Below are positions 8,736 to 15,685 of a DNA stretch of 64,000 nucleotides, piece after piece. The translations under genes and the position numbers were made by a program. The notes under the pieces are model-generated. The model had not been told where the DNA came from, ran no database searches, and saw only the letters and a program-made list of their open reading frames with translations. The stretch covers positions 62,001-126,000 of the forward strand of contig NZ_ASJA01000009.1 in NCBI RefSeq assembly GCF_000412185.1. Reading direction: 5' to 3'. The first letter of the stretch is position 1. Each line of letters begins with the position of its first letter. The stretch comes from Euryhalocaulis caribicus. Its GTDB lineage: Bacteria > Pseudomonadota > Alphaproteobacteria > Caulobacterales > Maricaulaceae.

Positions 8736-8821
8736 GTGAAGAGAGGCAGAGGGCGAAAAACCGCTCCCGCAGCGCGGCTGATCCGCTAGTCTGGCGTTCC
8801 GCCAGATCAGGAGACGCGCCG

Positions 8822-9271
8822 ATGAAACCGTTCGTACTCTGCCTCGTCTTTCTCGCCGCCTGCTCGCAGAACGCCGGCGCGTCCGGTTTCCGCGAAACGC
8901 TGGACGCGCATCTGCAAGCCATACAGACGCGCGACCTCGCCGCCTATGAGGCAACGATCACCGGCGGCGACACCCTTACCCTGATCTTCCCGGACGGACG
9001 CCTGATCGAGACCCGCGCTGAAGTGATGGATTTTCACCGCGACTGGTTCGCGGACGAGACATGGAGCATGAGCTTCACCCCTGTCCGCGTCATCGAAGGC
9101 GCGGAGCTTTCCACCGCGCTTTACCGCACGCGGTTTGAAACCACGCTTGAAAACGGCGACCCTTACTGGTCGGAGAGCTATCTCGCCCTCACCTTCGCGC
9201 TGGAGGACGGGCAATGGCGCCTGACTCATGACCAGAATACCCGCATCCGCACCAGCCAGGACGACACCTAA
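8822..9271 (+). CDS. Small lipoprotein with SnoaL/NTF2-like (DUF4440-type) fold
   Basis: The 149-residue protein has a short signal peptide and lipobox LAAC (Cys at about 15). The remainder reads like an NTF2/SnoaL cone fold: an opening helix (HLQAIQTRDLAAYEATI), the DTLTLIFPDGRLIETRAEVMDFHRDWF segment split over two strands, and a closing DGQWRLTHDQNT strand. Proteins of this fold bind small molecules or act as simple enzymes. Nothing specifies a substrate here. The stop TAA is directly followed by the ATG of the next gene (TAAATG), so the two genes are almost certainly co-translated. Confidence 0.75.
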   Translation: MKPFVLCLVFLAACSQNAGASGFRETLDAHLQAIQTRDLAAYEATITGGDTLTLIFPDGRLIETRAEVMDFHRDWFADETWSMSFTPVRVIEGAELSTALYRTRFETTLENGDPYWSESYLALTFALEDGQWRLTHDQNTRIRTSQDDT

Positions 9272-10237
9272 ATGACCAGAACCCTTCTTGCCCTCCTTGC
9301 CGCAACCACCCTCTCCGCCCCCGCGTTCGCCGACCAGATCGCGGTCGTGAACAAGGGAGAGGACACGCTCGCCCTCGTCGATCCCGAAACGCTGACGGTC
9401 ACGGCCACCGTCCCGACCGGCTCCAACCCGCATGAGGCCTGGACCGCGCCGGACGGCTCTGCGGTCTATGTCACCGATTACGGATCCGCCGAAGGCTCGA
9501 CCGTCACCGTCATCAATCCGGCCAGCGCCGAAGTCGCCGCCACATGGAGCCTCGGCCCCAATCGCGGCCCGCATGGCGTGTGGTCCTCCGCCGACGGCTC
9601 GAAGCTCTGGGTGACGACGGAGGGCACGGGAACGGTGGTGGAGCTGGACGCCGCCAGCGGCGCGCTCCTGAACACCTGGGAAACCGGGCAGGATGTCAGC
9701 CACATGATCGTGCCCCTGCCGGGCGGCGAGAAGCTCTATGTCACCAATATCGGGTCGGGCACCGTCACCGTCATCAACCGCGCCGATGACAGCGTCGCCA
9801 CCATCACCGCCGGCGCCGGGGCGGAAGGCATCGACGTCTCGCCCGACGGCTCCGAAGTCTGGGTGACCAGCCGCGACCAGGGCGAAATAGCCATCATCGA
9901 CCCTGCAGCGGACGAGGTGATCGAGACGATTTCCTCGCAAGGCGAAGTGCCGATCCGCGCCAAGTTCACCCCGGACGGCTCGCAGGTCTGGGTCTCCAAT
10001 GCCGGCTCCAACGCGGTCGCCGTATTCGATGCGGCCAGCCGCGCGCATCTGGGCTCCATCGATGTCGGCGCGGTCCCGGTCGGCGTGTTGATGTCGCCGG
10101 ACGGCAAACGCGCCTTCGTCGCCAATACGCAGGACGACAGGATCACCATTATCGATGTCGCCAGCCGCGAGGTAACGGGAGAGCTGGTCACCGGCGACGA
10201 ACCGGACGGCATGGCCTGGGTCAGCAGCGCGGAATAA
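9272..10237 (+). CDS. YncE-type beta-propeller protein, periplasmic
   Basis: The 321-residue protein has a signal peptide ending APAFA (about residue 20). It is followed by about seven repeats of roughly 40 residues, each containing a YVTN-like strand (VYVTDYGS, LWVTTEGTG, LYVTNIGSG, VWVTSRDQG, VWVSNAGSN, AFVANTQDD) and a VINPA- or IIDPA-type strand. This is the 40-residue YVTN beta-propeller of the YncE/lactonase-like group. Such proteins act as binding platforms or lactonases, and no catalytic residue can be assigned. It directly follows the NTF2-like lipoprotein gene. Confidence 0.88.
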   Translation: MTRTLLALLAATTLSAPAFADQIAVVNKGEDTLALVDPETLTVTATVPTGSNPHEAWTAPDGSAVYVTDYGSAEGSTVTVINPASAEVAATWSLGPNRGPHGVWSSADGSKLWVTTEGTGTVVELDAASGALLNTWETGQDVSHMIVPLPGGEKLYVTNIGSGTVTVINRADDSVATITAGAGAEGIDVSPDGSEVWVTSRDQGEIAIIDPAADEVIETISSQGEVPIRAKFTPDGSQVWVSNAGSNAVAVFDAASRAHLGSIDVGAVPVGVLMSPDGKRAFVANTQDDRITIIDVASREVTGELVTGDEPDGMAWVSSAE

Positions 10238-10242
10238 CCATG

Positions 10243-10270
10243 AAAAAGGGCGGCCGCGATGGCCGCCCTT
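10243..10270 (-). terminator. Intrinsic terminator of the 10295-10927 gene
   Basis: The arms AAGGGCGGCC (10246-10255) and GGCCGCCCTT (10261-10270) form a perfect 10-base-pair stem with a five-base loop. On the minus strand it ends in TTTTT. It lies 25 bases after the stop of the charged repeat protein. It may also act less strongly for the convergent YncE-type gene. Confidence 0.85.
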
Positions 10271-10294
10271 CAAAGGTTTCAAATCTGGCCGCCT

Positions 10295-10927
10295 TTAACG
10301 CGCGACAACGCGTCCATTGGCGTCCAGCCGCGCATTGCTGGGAACCCAGACCCAGCCCTGTCCGTCGACAAGCACCTGCGCGCCGTGATCGAAATTGCGG
10401 TAATCGCGCACCATCAGCGAGGAATCGATATCCGCATTGACCGCCGAATTGGCGTTGGCGCGAACGCGGGCGCGATCATTGGCGTTAACCGCCGCGCGCG
10501 AATTCACGCCCGCTCGGGCGCGAGCGTCGCCGTCATAACGGGCATTGGCGCGGGCCCGGCGTTCACGGGCCGCTTCGATGCGCGCTTCTGCGCCCACGCG
10601 CGCGTCAGCGCCCGCATCCTGAAGACGGTCGGCGCGATCCTCCGCGCGGTCTTCCAGCTCGTCAGCCCGGCGTTCGGCGCGATCTTCCAGATCGTCCATC
10701 CGCTCTTCCCGAAGGTCTTCGGCGTCATCAAGACGCTCCTTGAGCTCGCCGCGCTGAAATTCGCCTTCCAGTTCGGTCTGGCCGCGAACCGCGCCATTGA
10801 CGGGGCCGTTCACCTGACCGGTGGTCTCGTTCACGACGCTGCCGCCAACAACCTGCGCCTGGGCCGGAACGGCCAGCGCGAACAGGGCCGCCGCGGCGGC
10901 GCTCGAAATCAGATATTTATTACGCAT
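10295..10927 (-). CDS. Exported hypothetical protein, highly charged and repetitive
   Basis: The 210-residue protein has a clear signal peptide (MRNKYLIS... ending AQAQ, about residue 25). Residues about 50-110 are a D/E/R-rich tract with heptad-like repeats (RLDDAEDLREERMDDLEDR, RADELEDRAEDRADRLQD), predicted as a long charged helix or coiled coil. Residues about 110-170 are Ala/Arg/Asn-rich (RARANARYDGDARARAGVN, NANDRARVRANANSAVN). A more ordered tail contains VLVDGQGWVWVPSNARLDA. I do not recognise a family. It has its own intrinsic terminator at 10243-10270 and is divergent from the gene at 11101. Confidence 0.7.
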   Translation of the reverse strand: MRNKYLISSAAAAALFALAVPAQAQVVGGSVVNETTGQVNGPVNGAVRGQTELEGEFQRGELKERLDDAEDLREERMDDLEDRAERRADELEDRAEDRADRLQDAGADARVGAEARIEAARERRARANARYDGDARARAGVNSRAAVNANDRARVRANANSAVNADIDSSLMVRDYRNFDHGAQVLVDGQGWVWVPSNARLDANGRVVAR

Positions 10928-11100
10928 GGGTTCGATCTCCTTTTGCGTGATCGATTGACCCGTGAAACGCGCCCCCGCGCCGCCATGTTCCTTTATAATT
11001 CAGTCGGCACATCAAATTTGGATCGCTATTTTCACGCTCCCCTAACGCATTTCGTTTATGGCTCGACCACCATCCGGATATTTCAAGGGAGGTCCGCGCC

Positions 11101-12090
11101 ATGGGTCCGATGAGCGATATACTCGCACGCGTCCGTCAATCAGGCCGCGTTTCGGCGGAGGACACGCAGGCCGTGCGCCGCATCGTCTATCCCGACATGT
11201 ATGTCGACAAGGACGAGGTCGAGGCCCTGTTCGCCATCGACGAGACCGCCCATCGCCGCGACCCGCAATGGGTCAGCTTCTTCCTTGAAGCGCTCAGCGA
11301 TTTCCTGGTCCGCCAGAAAAAGCCGATCGGCTATATCAGCGAGGCCAATGCCCGCTGGCTCATGAAGCACATCGACCGCGACGGCGAGGTGAAGACAGAG
11401 ACCGAGCTGATGCTGCTCGTAAAGATCCTCGAAGAAGCCGACCACGCGCCGGAACCGCTTTTCCTGTTCGCTATGGACCAGATCCGGATGGCCGTGCTGG
11501 AAGGCCGCGGACCGCTGGCGCGCGACAGCCGGCTTGAACCGGGCCGCGTCAACGCCGCCGAAGCCGCCCTCCTCCGCCGTGTCATCTATGCCTATGGCAG
11601 CGACGGCGGCGCGGCGATCACCCGCGCCGAGGCGGAAATCCTGTTCGACATCAATGACGCCGTCGCGGACGCCGATAACGATCCGGACTGGACCGACCTA
11701 TTCGCCAAGGCGCTCGCCAATTTCCTGATGGCCGCGTCGGGTTATTCCGCGCCGTCACGCGAAGTTGCGCTGGCGCGCGACGAGTGGCTGGGCTCCGGCT
11801 CCACCGATGTCGCCGGCTTTGTCGGCCGCATGGCGTCTTCGGGGTTCTCCGGCATCCTGAACGCCTATCGCCAGCCTTCCGCGCGTCAGGTCATGGAAAA
11901 ACACAATGACCGCATGGCCGCCGATATCGCCGCCTCCGAAACGGTGACGCGGATGGAGGCCGAATGGCTGGCCGCCCGCCTGCGCCGCGACGGCGAGCTG
12001 AGCGAGTCCGAGAAGGCGCTCTTGCGCTTCATCAAGGAAAACTCGCCGGACATTCACCCCGCCCTCAAACCCCTTATCGACGCCGCCTGA
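11101..12090 (+). CDS. Hypothetical cytoplasmic protein with an internally duplicated helical unit
   Basis: The 329-residue protein has no signal peptide or membrane segment. Residues about 18-70 (EDTQAVRRIVY... DPQWVSFFLEALSDFLV) and 151-211 (AEAALLRRVIYA... DPDWTDLFAKALANFLM) are clearly the same unit. A second unit at about 80-112 (ISEANARWLMKHIDRDGEV) reappears near 290-320 (MEAEWLAARLRRDGELSES). The architecture is therefore A1-B1-A2-insert-B2. The acidic loops (DRDGEVKTE, RRDGELSES) look EF-hand or TerB-like, but I cannot assign the family. The start at 11101 has GGGAGGT upstream; the ATG at 11110 is an alternative. Confidence 0.75.
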   Translation: MGPMSDILARVRQSGRVSAEDTQAVRRIVYPDMYVDKDEVEALFAIDETAHRRDPQWVSFFLEALSDFLVRQKKPIGYISEANARWLMKHIDRDGEVKTETELMLLVKILEEADHAPEPLFLFAMDQIRMAVLEGRGPLARDSRLEPGRVNAAEAALLRRVIYAYGSDGGAAITRAEAEILFDINDAVADADNDPDWTDLFAKALANFLMAASGYSAPSREVALARDEWLGSGSTDVAGFVGRMASSGFSGILNAYRQPSARQVMEKHNDRMAADIAASETVTRMEAEWLAARLRRDGELSESEKALLRFIKENSPDIHPALKPLIDAA

Positions 12091-12126
12091 CCCGGCCGCT
12101 TCGGGACTGAAGCCGAAATTAGCGAA

Positions 12127-12188
12127 GTTACCTTGACGTTACATCATGTAACGTATACGTATCACACACCATGTAACCCACAGGTAAC
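12127..12188 (+). promoter_or_regulatory. Promoter overlapped by a GTTACAT-C-ATGTAAC operator
   Basis: TTGACG (12133-12138) followed after 17 bases by TACGTA (12156-12161), or after 15 by TATACG (12154-12159), gives a plausible sigma-70 promoter. The perfect palindrome GTTACATCATGTAAC (12138-12152) fills the spacer. Additional GTTAC/GTAAC half-sites lie at 12127-12131, 12173-12177 and 12184-12188, and the palindrome ACGTATACGT lies at 12151-12160. The second gene of the transcript is an XRE repressor, so autoregulation is the natural reading. Confidence 0.6.
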
Positions 12189-12201
12189 TCGGAGACCCGA
12201 T

Positions 12202-12624
12202 ATGGAAAAGATCGAACGTCTGGCGCAGCGGCGCCGCATTCTTCTGATGGTCAGCGCTGGCGCATTCCTCGCCTGGCAGATTCCGCTCATGGACAGTTTC
12301 AGCCAGTGGCAGGCCGGCGGCGCAAGCCTGATCAGCCTCGCCGGTTTCCTGATCTGGGCCGCCGCCCTGATCGCCGTGTTCGTGTGGGGCCGCGCAGCGG
12401 GCGTCCGGGACCCGGAAGCGCGCGCTGCGCTTGAGGACGAACTGACAGAGGCCAATCGCGCCCGCGCTTTCAGCTTCGCCTACTGGATCATGCTGATCGG
12501 CGCCGCGGGCCTGCTGGCCCTGTCGCAATTCCAGCCTGTCACCGCTACGGAAGTTGCGCACATCATCGTGGTTCTGGGCGTCGCCGCCCCGCTATTCCGT
12601 TTCGCCTTGCTGGAGCGCGGCTGA
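12202..12624 (+). CDS. Small four-helix membrane protein, partner of the XRE regulator
   Basis: The protein has 140 residues from the ATG at 12202, which has GGAGA upstream. A longer reading starting at 12133 would run through the promoter and operator and is rejected. Four hydrophobic segments are visible, near 17-35, 43-65, 92-112 and 117-135. A charged loop (EARAALEDELTEANRARAF) lies between the second and third. No family was recognised. Small membrane proteins paired with a tiny HTH regulator are common and sometimes modulate it. The stop overlaps the XRE start (TGATG), so the two are translationally coupled. Confidence 0.75.
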   Translation: MEKIERLAQRRRILLMVSAGAFLAWQIPLMDSFSQWQAGGASLISLAGFLIWAAALIAVFVWGRAAGVRDPEARAALEDELTEANRARAFSFAYWIMLIGAAGLLALSQFQPVTATEVAHIIVVLGVAAPLFRFALLERG

Positions 12625-12836
12625 TGGCGGCGCCCGTGCGATTGCTCAATCGCCTGAAGGAGCACAGAACCGCCGCCGACCTGACCCAGGCCGAACTGGC
12701 GGCCAAGGTCCGGGTCAGCCGCAAGACCATAAACACGGTCGAGAATGGCGTCTTCGTCCCCTCGACCGAGCTGGCCCTGAAACTCGGCCGCGCGCTGGGT
12801 GTCAGCGTGGAGACCCTGTTCCAGCTGCCGGACTAG
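12624..12836 (+). CDS. XRE-family helix-turn-helix regulator, minimal
   Basis: The 70-residue protein consists almost only of a Cro/C1-type HTH (about 8-62). Characteristic segments are LTQAELAAKVRVSRKTINTVENG and a closing LALKLGRALGVSVETLFQL. It has no effector domain, like the YozG group of small repressors. It probably binds the GTTACAT-C-ATGTAAC palindrome upstream of the operon. Its TAG stop is shared with the convergent membrane-protein gene through a CTAG at 12833-12836. Confidence 0.92.
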   Translation: MAAPVRLLNRLKEHRTAADLTQAELAAKVRVSRKTINTVENGVFVPSTELALKLGRALGVSVETLFQLPD

Positions 12837-13678
12837 ACTTTACGCTTGGGCATGATGCGGCCTTCAACGGCGGCCGCCAACGCCGCCCAGATCGGAATGC
12901 CCGCGACCAGCCCGGTCTGTCCCGCCAGCGCCAGGGCCCAGGCGGACACAAGAACGACGAGGATCGAATAGGAGAGCCGCGCCCGGTTCAACGGCTCTCC
13001 AGTCGCGTCACAGACTGAAACCGGCGCGGGCTGGGTCATCGCAATCAACAGGACCCCCAATGTCAGGGCCACGGCGAGTCCCAGATACTCATAAGGCGCG
13101 GCGGCGATGTTCACCGCATCCGCCCCGCCAAACAGCACAAACCCCGCCACGGTCATCACCAGAGAGGCCAGAACGAATAACCAGCGGCGCGGCTGCGGCC
13201 GGAACAGGGTCGCGTCCAGCGCGAAAGCCAGCATCGCCGCCACGCCCAGCGCCCAAGCCCCGTCCCGCCACATGGCCAGCGCCAGCAGGATCAGGGTCAG
13301 GACGCAATCAGCGCCTGTCGCCGCGGGGCCTACCGTCCGGTTTACAATCCGCGCAAGAAAAAGCGCGACGGCGGCGCTGAGGATCGCCGCCGGTCCCAAT
13401 AAAAGGCCGAACGGCGCGGCAACCAGCGCCAGGAACGCCGCGCTTTCATGGTCCGGCGCCAGCTCCCGCGCCAGCGCCCAGGACAGAAAAGCGACCAGAA
13501 GACCAAGGATCGCGGTCAGCAGCGCCGCGAGCGGTCCGGCGTCGAACCAGACAATGTCCGCGGCCGCCACCGCAATCCCGGCCAGCGGCGCCAGGAACAG
13601 GACGGCGCGGTTCGTGGGGTAGTTGGCTTCAAGCGGCCGGGCGATGCTGGAATATTTATGGACCCGATGCGTGGTCAT
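12833..13678 (-). CDS. Polytopic membrane protein of unknown function
   Basis: The 281-residue protein has about eight to nine hydrophobic segments from residue 24 onward. A short cytoplasmic-looking head (MTTHRVHKYSSIARPLEAN) and a basic tail (RIMPKRKV) frame them. No transporter or enzyme signature was recognised. It is convergent with the XRE gene (four-base overlap) and divergent from the sulfotransferase-like gene, with 57 bases between. Confidence 0.65.
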   Translation of the reverse strand: MTTHRVHKYSSIARPLEANYPTNRAVLFLAPLAGIAVAAADIVWFDAGPLAALLTAILGLLVAFLSWALARELAPDHESAAFLALVAAPFGLLLGPAAILSAAVALFLARIVNRTVGPAATGADCVLTLILLALAMWRDGAWALGVAAMLAFALDATLFRPQPRRWLFVLASLVMTVAGFVLFGGADAVNIAAAPYEYLGLAVALTLGVLLIAMTQPAPVSVCDATGEPLNRARLSYSILVVLVSAWALALAGQTGLVAGIPIWAALAAAVEGRIMPKRKV

Positions 13679-13735
13679 GGCCGCGCCCCTTCCCTAATCT
13701 GCCCCGGCCCCTGCGGCGGAGACTCGCAAACCAGC

Positions 13736-14533
13736 ATGCTGATTTCCCTCCACATATCCAAGACCGCCGGGACCGCTTTCCGGATTTTCCTGGAATCCAA
13801 TCTCGGACGCGCCGCCGCCTTCGCCTATGCGGGAGAGCGCGGCGCCCGGCCGGAGATCCGTCAGGCGATGGAGCTTTTGAAACACGGAGAAGCCGCACAG
13901 GCAAAAGAGACAATCCAGCAAGGCGGCATCGAAGCGATCCACGGCCACGTCGCCTATGAATTTCTGCAGGCTTTTCCTGACGCCGCGACAATGACATGGC
14001 TGCGCGACCCCGTGCAGCGCGCGGTCAGCGAATGGCTGACCATGAAACGATCCCCCGACCCGGAGAATCCCGAAAGCGTGGCGGTTGCGAACGGCGAAGC
14101 GAAATTCGAGGCTTTTCTTGAAAAGCGCCGGGGTTTTTTGAGCCATTGCGTCGGCCTGCTGCAGGACAATGACCGTCCGCTGGCCCTCTTCGCGGCTGAG
14201 CGCGCCGCAGAAGCGGCGGAGGTGATGAGGCGCGAACTTGGATGGCGCGGCGCCGCGCCCAACCGCAACCGCACGCCCGCTTCGGCGCAGGATGAAGCCG
14301 TGGCGCTCACAAAGACCCACGCGGACTCCGCGCGGGAGATACTTGGCGCGGACATCGCCCTGCACCGCCAGCTCCTGGCCGACTGGGATTCAGGCGCTGC
14401 GGCGGAGCGCGCCGCCTTGGCGCTTAGCAACGCCCCGCACAGGCGCGCCGCATCTCCTCTCCGGCGGGCGCGGCGGGCGGCGGGGGTCGCGCGTGAGCGC
14501 GCGGGCCGGTTTCTGAGACGGGATTGGGCCTGA
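13736..14533 (+). CDS. Sulfotransferase family 2-like protein
   Basis: The 265-residue protein starts at the ATG at 13736. The upstream in-frame extension lies antisense to the membrane protein and is rejected. HISKTAGTAFR (about 5-15) is the 5'-phosphosulfate-binding loop pattern of the Sulfotransfer_2 group. TWLRDPVQRAVSEW (about 85-98) matches the 3'-phosphate-binding RDPxxRxxS motif. Such enzymes transfer sulfate from PAPS to carbohydrates or lipids. The spacing to an upstream GGAG is long, so the start is not certain. The tail (about 235-265) is Arg/Ala-rich and looks disordered. Confidence 0.72.
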   Translation: MLISLHISKTAGTAFRIFLESNLGRAAAFAYAGERGARPEIRQAMELLKHGEAAQAKETIQQGGIEAIHGHVAYEFLQAFPDAATMTWLRDPVQRAVSEWLTMKRSPDPENPESVAVANGEAKFEAFLEKRRGFLSHCVGLLQDNDRPLALFAAERAAEAAEVMRRELGWRGAAPNRNRTPASAQDEAVALTKTHADSAREILGADIALHRQLLADWDSGAAAERAALALSNAPHRRAASPLRRARRAAGVARERAGRFLRRDWA

Positions 14534-14611
14534 ACGCGACGGACGGCATTGGTAACGCCGCCGCTTCGGGCTAAACCTTTGAACCAAGACCAATTCATGG
14601 GGAGAACCAAC

Positions 14612-15601
14612 ATGACACGCTGGATGACCGCCGCCGCCGCCATCGCCTTGCTGACCGCCTGCTCGCAGGAACCGGCCGCTGACGATGCCGCAATGACTGA
14701 CGCCGCCCCGGCCGATGACGCCGCCGAGACCGGCGCCATGGACGAGCCAATGGACGATGCAGGCGATGACATGTCCGACATGGATGCGGATATGGACGCC
14801 GACAGCCAGATGGCGGACTCCGCCCTAAACGCCGAGGCGCAGGAAAAACTGGACAGCGTGCTCTCTGACGCCCGCCGCGACGACGACCGCGCGCGTGACG
14901 AATTCCGCCACCCGGGCGAGACGCTGGCTTTCTTCGGCATCGAACCTGACATGACCGTGGCCGAGGCCCTGCCGGGTGGCGGCTGGTATACGCGCGTCCT
15001 CCTGCCCTACCTGACGCCCGAGGGCCGTTATATTGCCCTGAATTACCAGACCGGCGTCTGGGAAGGCATGTATGGCGACAACTGGAACGATGACGCCGCG
15101 GCGGAAATCGCCGGCTGGACGGAAACCGCGCCAGCCAAGCTGATGGAGAACGGTCCGGACGGCGCCGAGGTCGAGGCCTATGTCATCGGCGAAACGCCGG
15201 CCTCTCTGGACGGGCAGGTCGACGCCGTCCTGTTCGTGCGCGCCCTACATCATCTCAACCGCTTCGATGTTGCCTATATGGACGAAGCCGTCGCGGACTC
15301 CTTTGAAATGCTGAAGCCGGGCGGCGTTGTCGGGGTGGTTCAGCATCGCGCGAACGCCACGGCCTCCGATGACTACGCCAGCGGCGATAATGGCTATCTG
15401 CGCGAAGCCGATGTCATCGCCGCTTTCGAGCGCGGCGGGTTCAAGCTGGACTCTCAATCCGGCATTAACGCCAATCCGGCCGACACCGCTGATTATGAAG
15501 ACGGCGTCTGGACGCTTCCGCCCTCTGGCGGCGGCGGAGAGGAATACGCCGATATCGGCGAGTCCGACCGTATGACCCTGAAATTCCGCAAGCCTGAATA
15601 A
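14612..15601 (+). CDS. Lipoprotein with SAM-dependent methyltransferase-like domain (COG4798-type)
   Basis: The 329-residue protein starts at the ATG at 14612, preceded by GGGGAG. The signal peptide has lipobox LLTAC (Cys17). Residues about 18-70 are an Asp/Ala/Met/Glu-rich linker almost devoid of positive charge (DEPMDDAGDDMSDMDADMD). A Rossmann-like methyltransferase domain follows: MTVAEALPGGGWYTRVL in the motif I position, then VDAVLFVRALHHLNR and MLKPGGVVGVVQHRAN. These resemble the predicted methyltransferases of COG4798, which often carry signal peptides. It probably faces the periplasm, where SAM is not expected, so activity is doubtful. Confidence 0.82.
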   Translation: MTRWMTAAAAIALLTACSQEPAADDAAMTDAAPADDAAETGAMDEPMDDAGDDMSDMDADMDADSQMADSALNAEAQEKLDSVLSDARRDDDRARDEFRHPGETLAFFGIEPDMTVAEALPGGGWYTRVLLPYLTPEGRYIALNYQTGVWEGMYGDNWNDDAAAEIAGWTETAPAKLMENGPDGAEVEAYVIGETPASLDGQVDAVLFVRALHHLNRFDVAYMDEAVADSFEMLKPGGVVGVVQHRANATASDDYASGDNGYLREADVIAAFERGGFKLDSQSGINANPADTADYEDGVWTLPPSGGGGEEYADIGESDRMTLKFRKPE

Positions 15602-15636
15602 AGCCTCTTTTTTACGGGCGTCTTGCCGGACAATAC

Positions 15637-15666
15637 GGGGCGGACGGCGCGAAAGCCGTTCGCCCC
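15637..15666 (+). other. Strong hairpin in the leader of the 15686 gene
   Basis: The arms 15637-15648 and 15655-15666 pair over 12 positions (GGGGCGGACGGC with GCCGTTCGCCCC, one G-T wobble) around the loop GCGAAA. It lies 35 bases after the methyltransferase stop and ends eight bases before the GGAG that serves the next gene. No T-run follows, so it is a poor intrinsic terminator. It may stabilise the RNA or modulate translation. Confidence 0.6.
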
Positions 15667-15685
15667 GATCCGTTGGAGTTTCAGC

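Larger units (their letters stand above)
7757..8821. other. Gene-free repeat-rich intergenic region (about 1.07 kb)
   Basis: No convincing gene lies between pccB and the lipoprotein gene at 8822. Open frames exist on both strands, but their translations are the low-information products of palindromic repeats (for example GLDPGSRR, GLEPGGDRR). The stretch contains at least five separable palindromic units, listed individually, and a run of stem-loops at about 8226-8446. This is the only gap above 300 bases in the window. Confidence 0.8.

Noticed and set aside
8807-10282. 491-codon antisense frame opposite the lipoprotein and beta-propeller genes
   Set aside because: It covers two clear plus-strand genes with signal peptides, and its translation is Asp/Gly/Arg-rich and featureless.
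12133-12201. Upstream start of the small membrane protein at 12133
   Set aside because: It would translate the promoter and palindromic operator. The ATG at 12202 has its own GGAGA.
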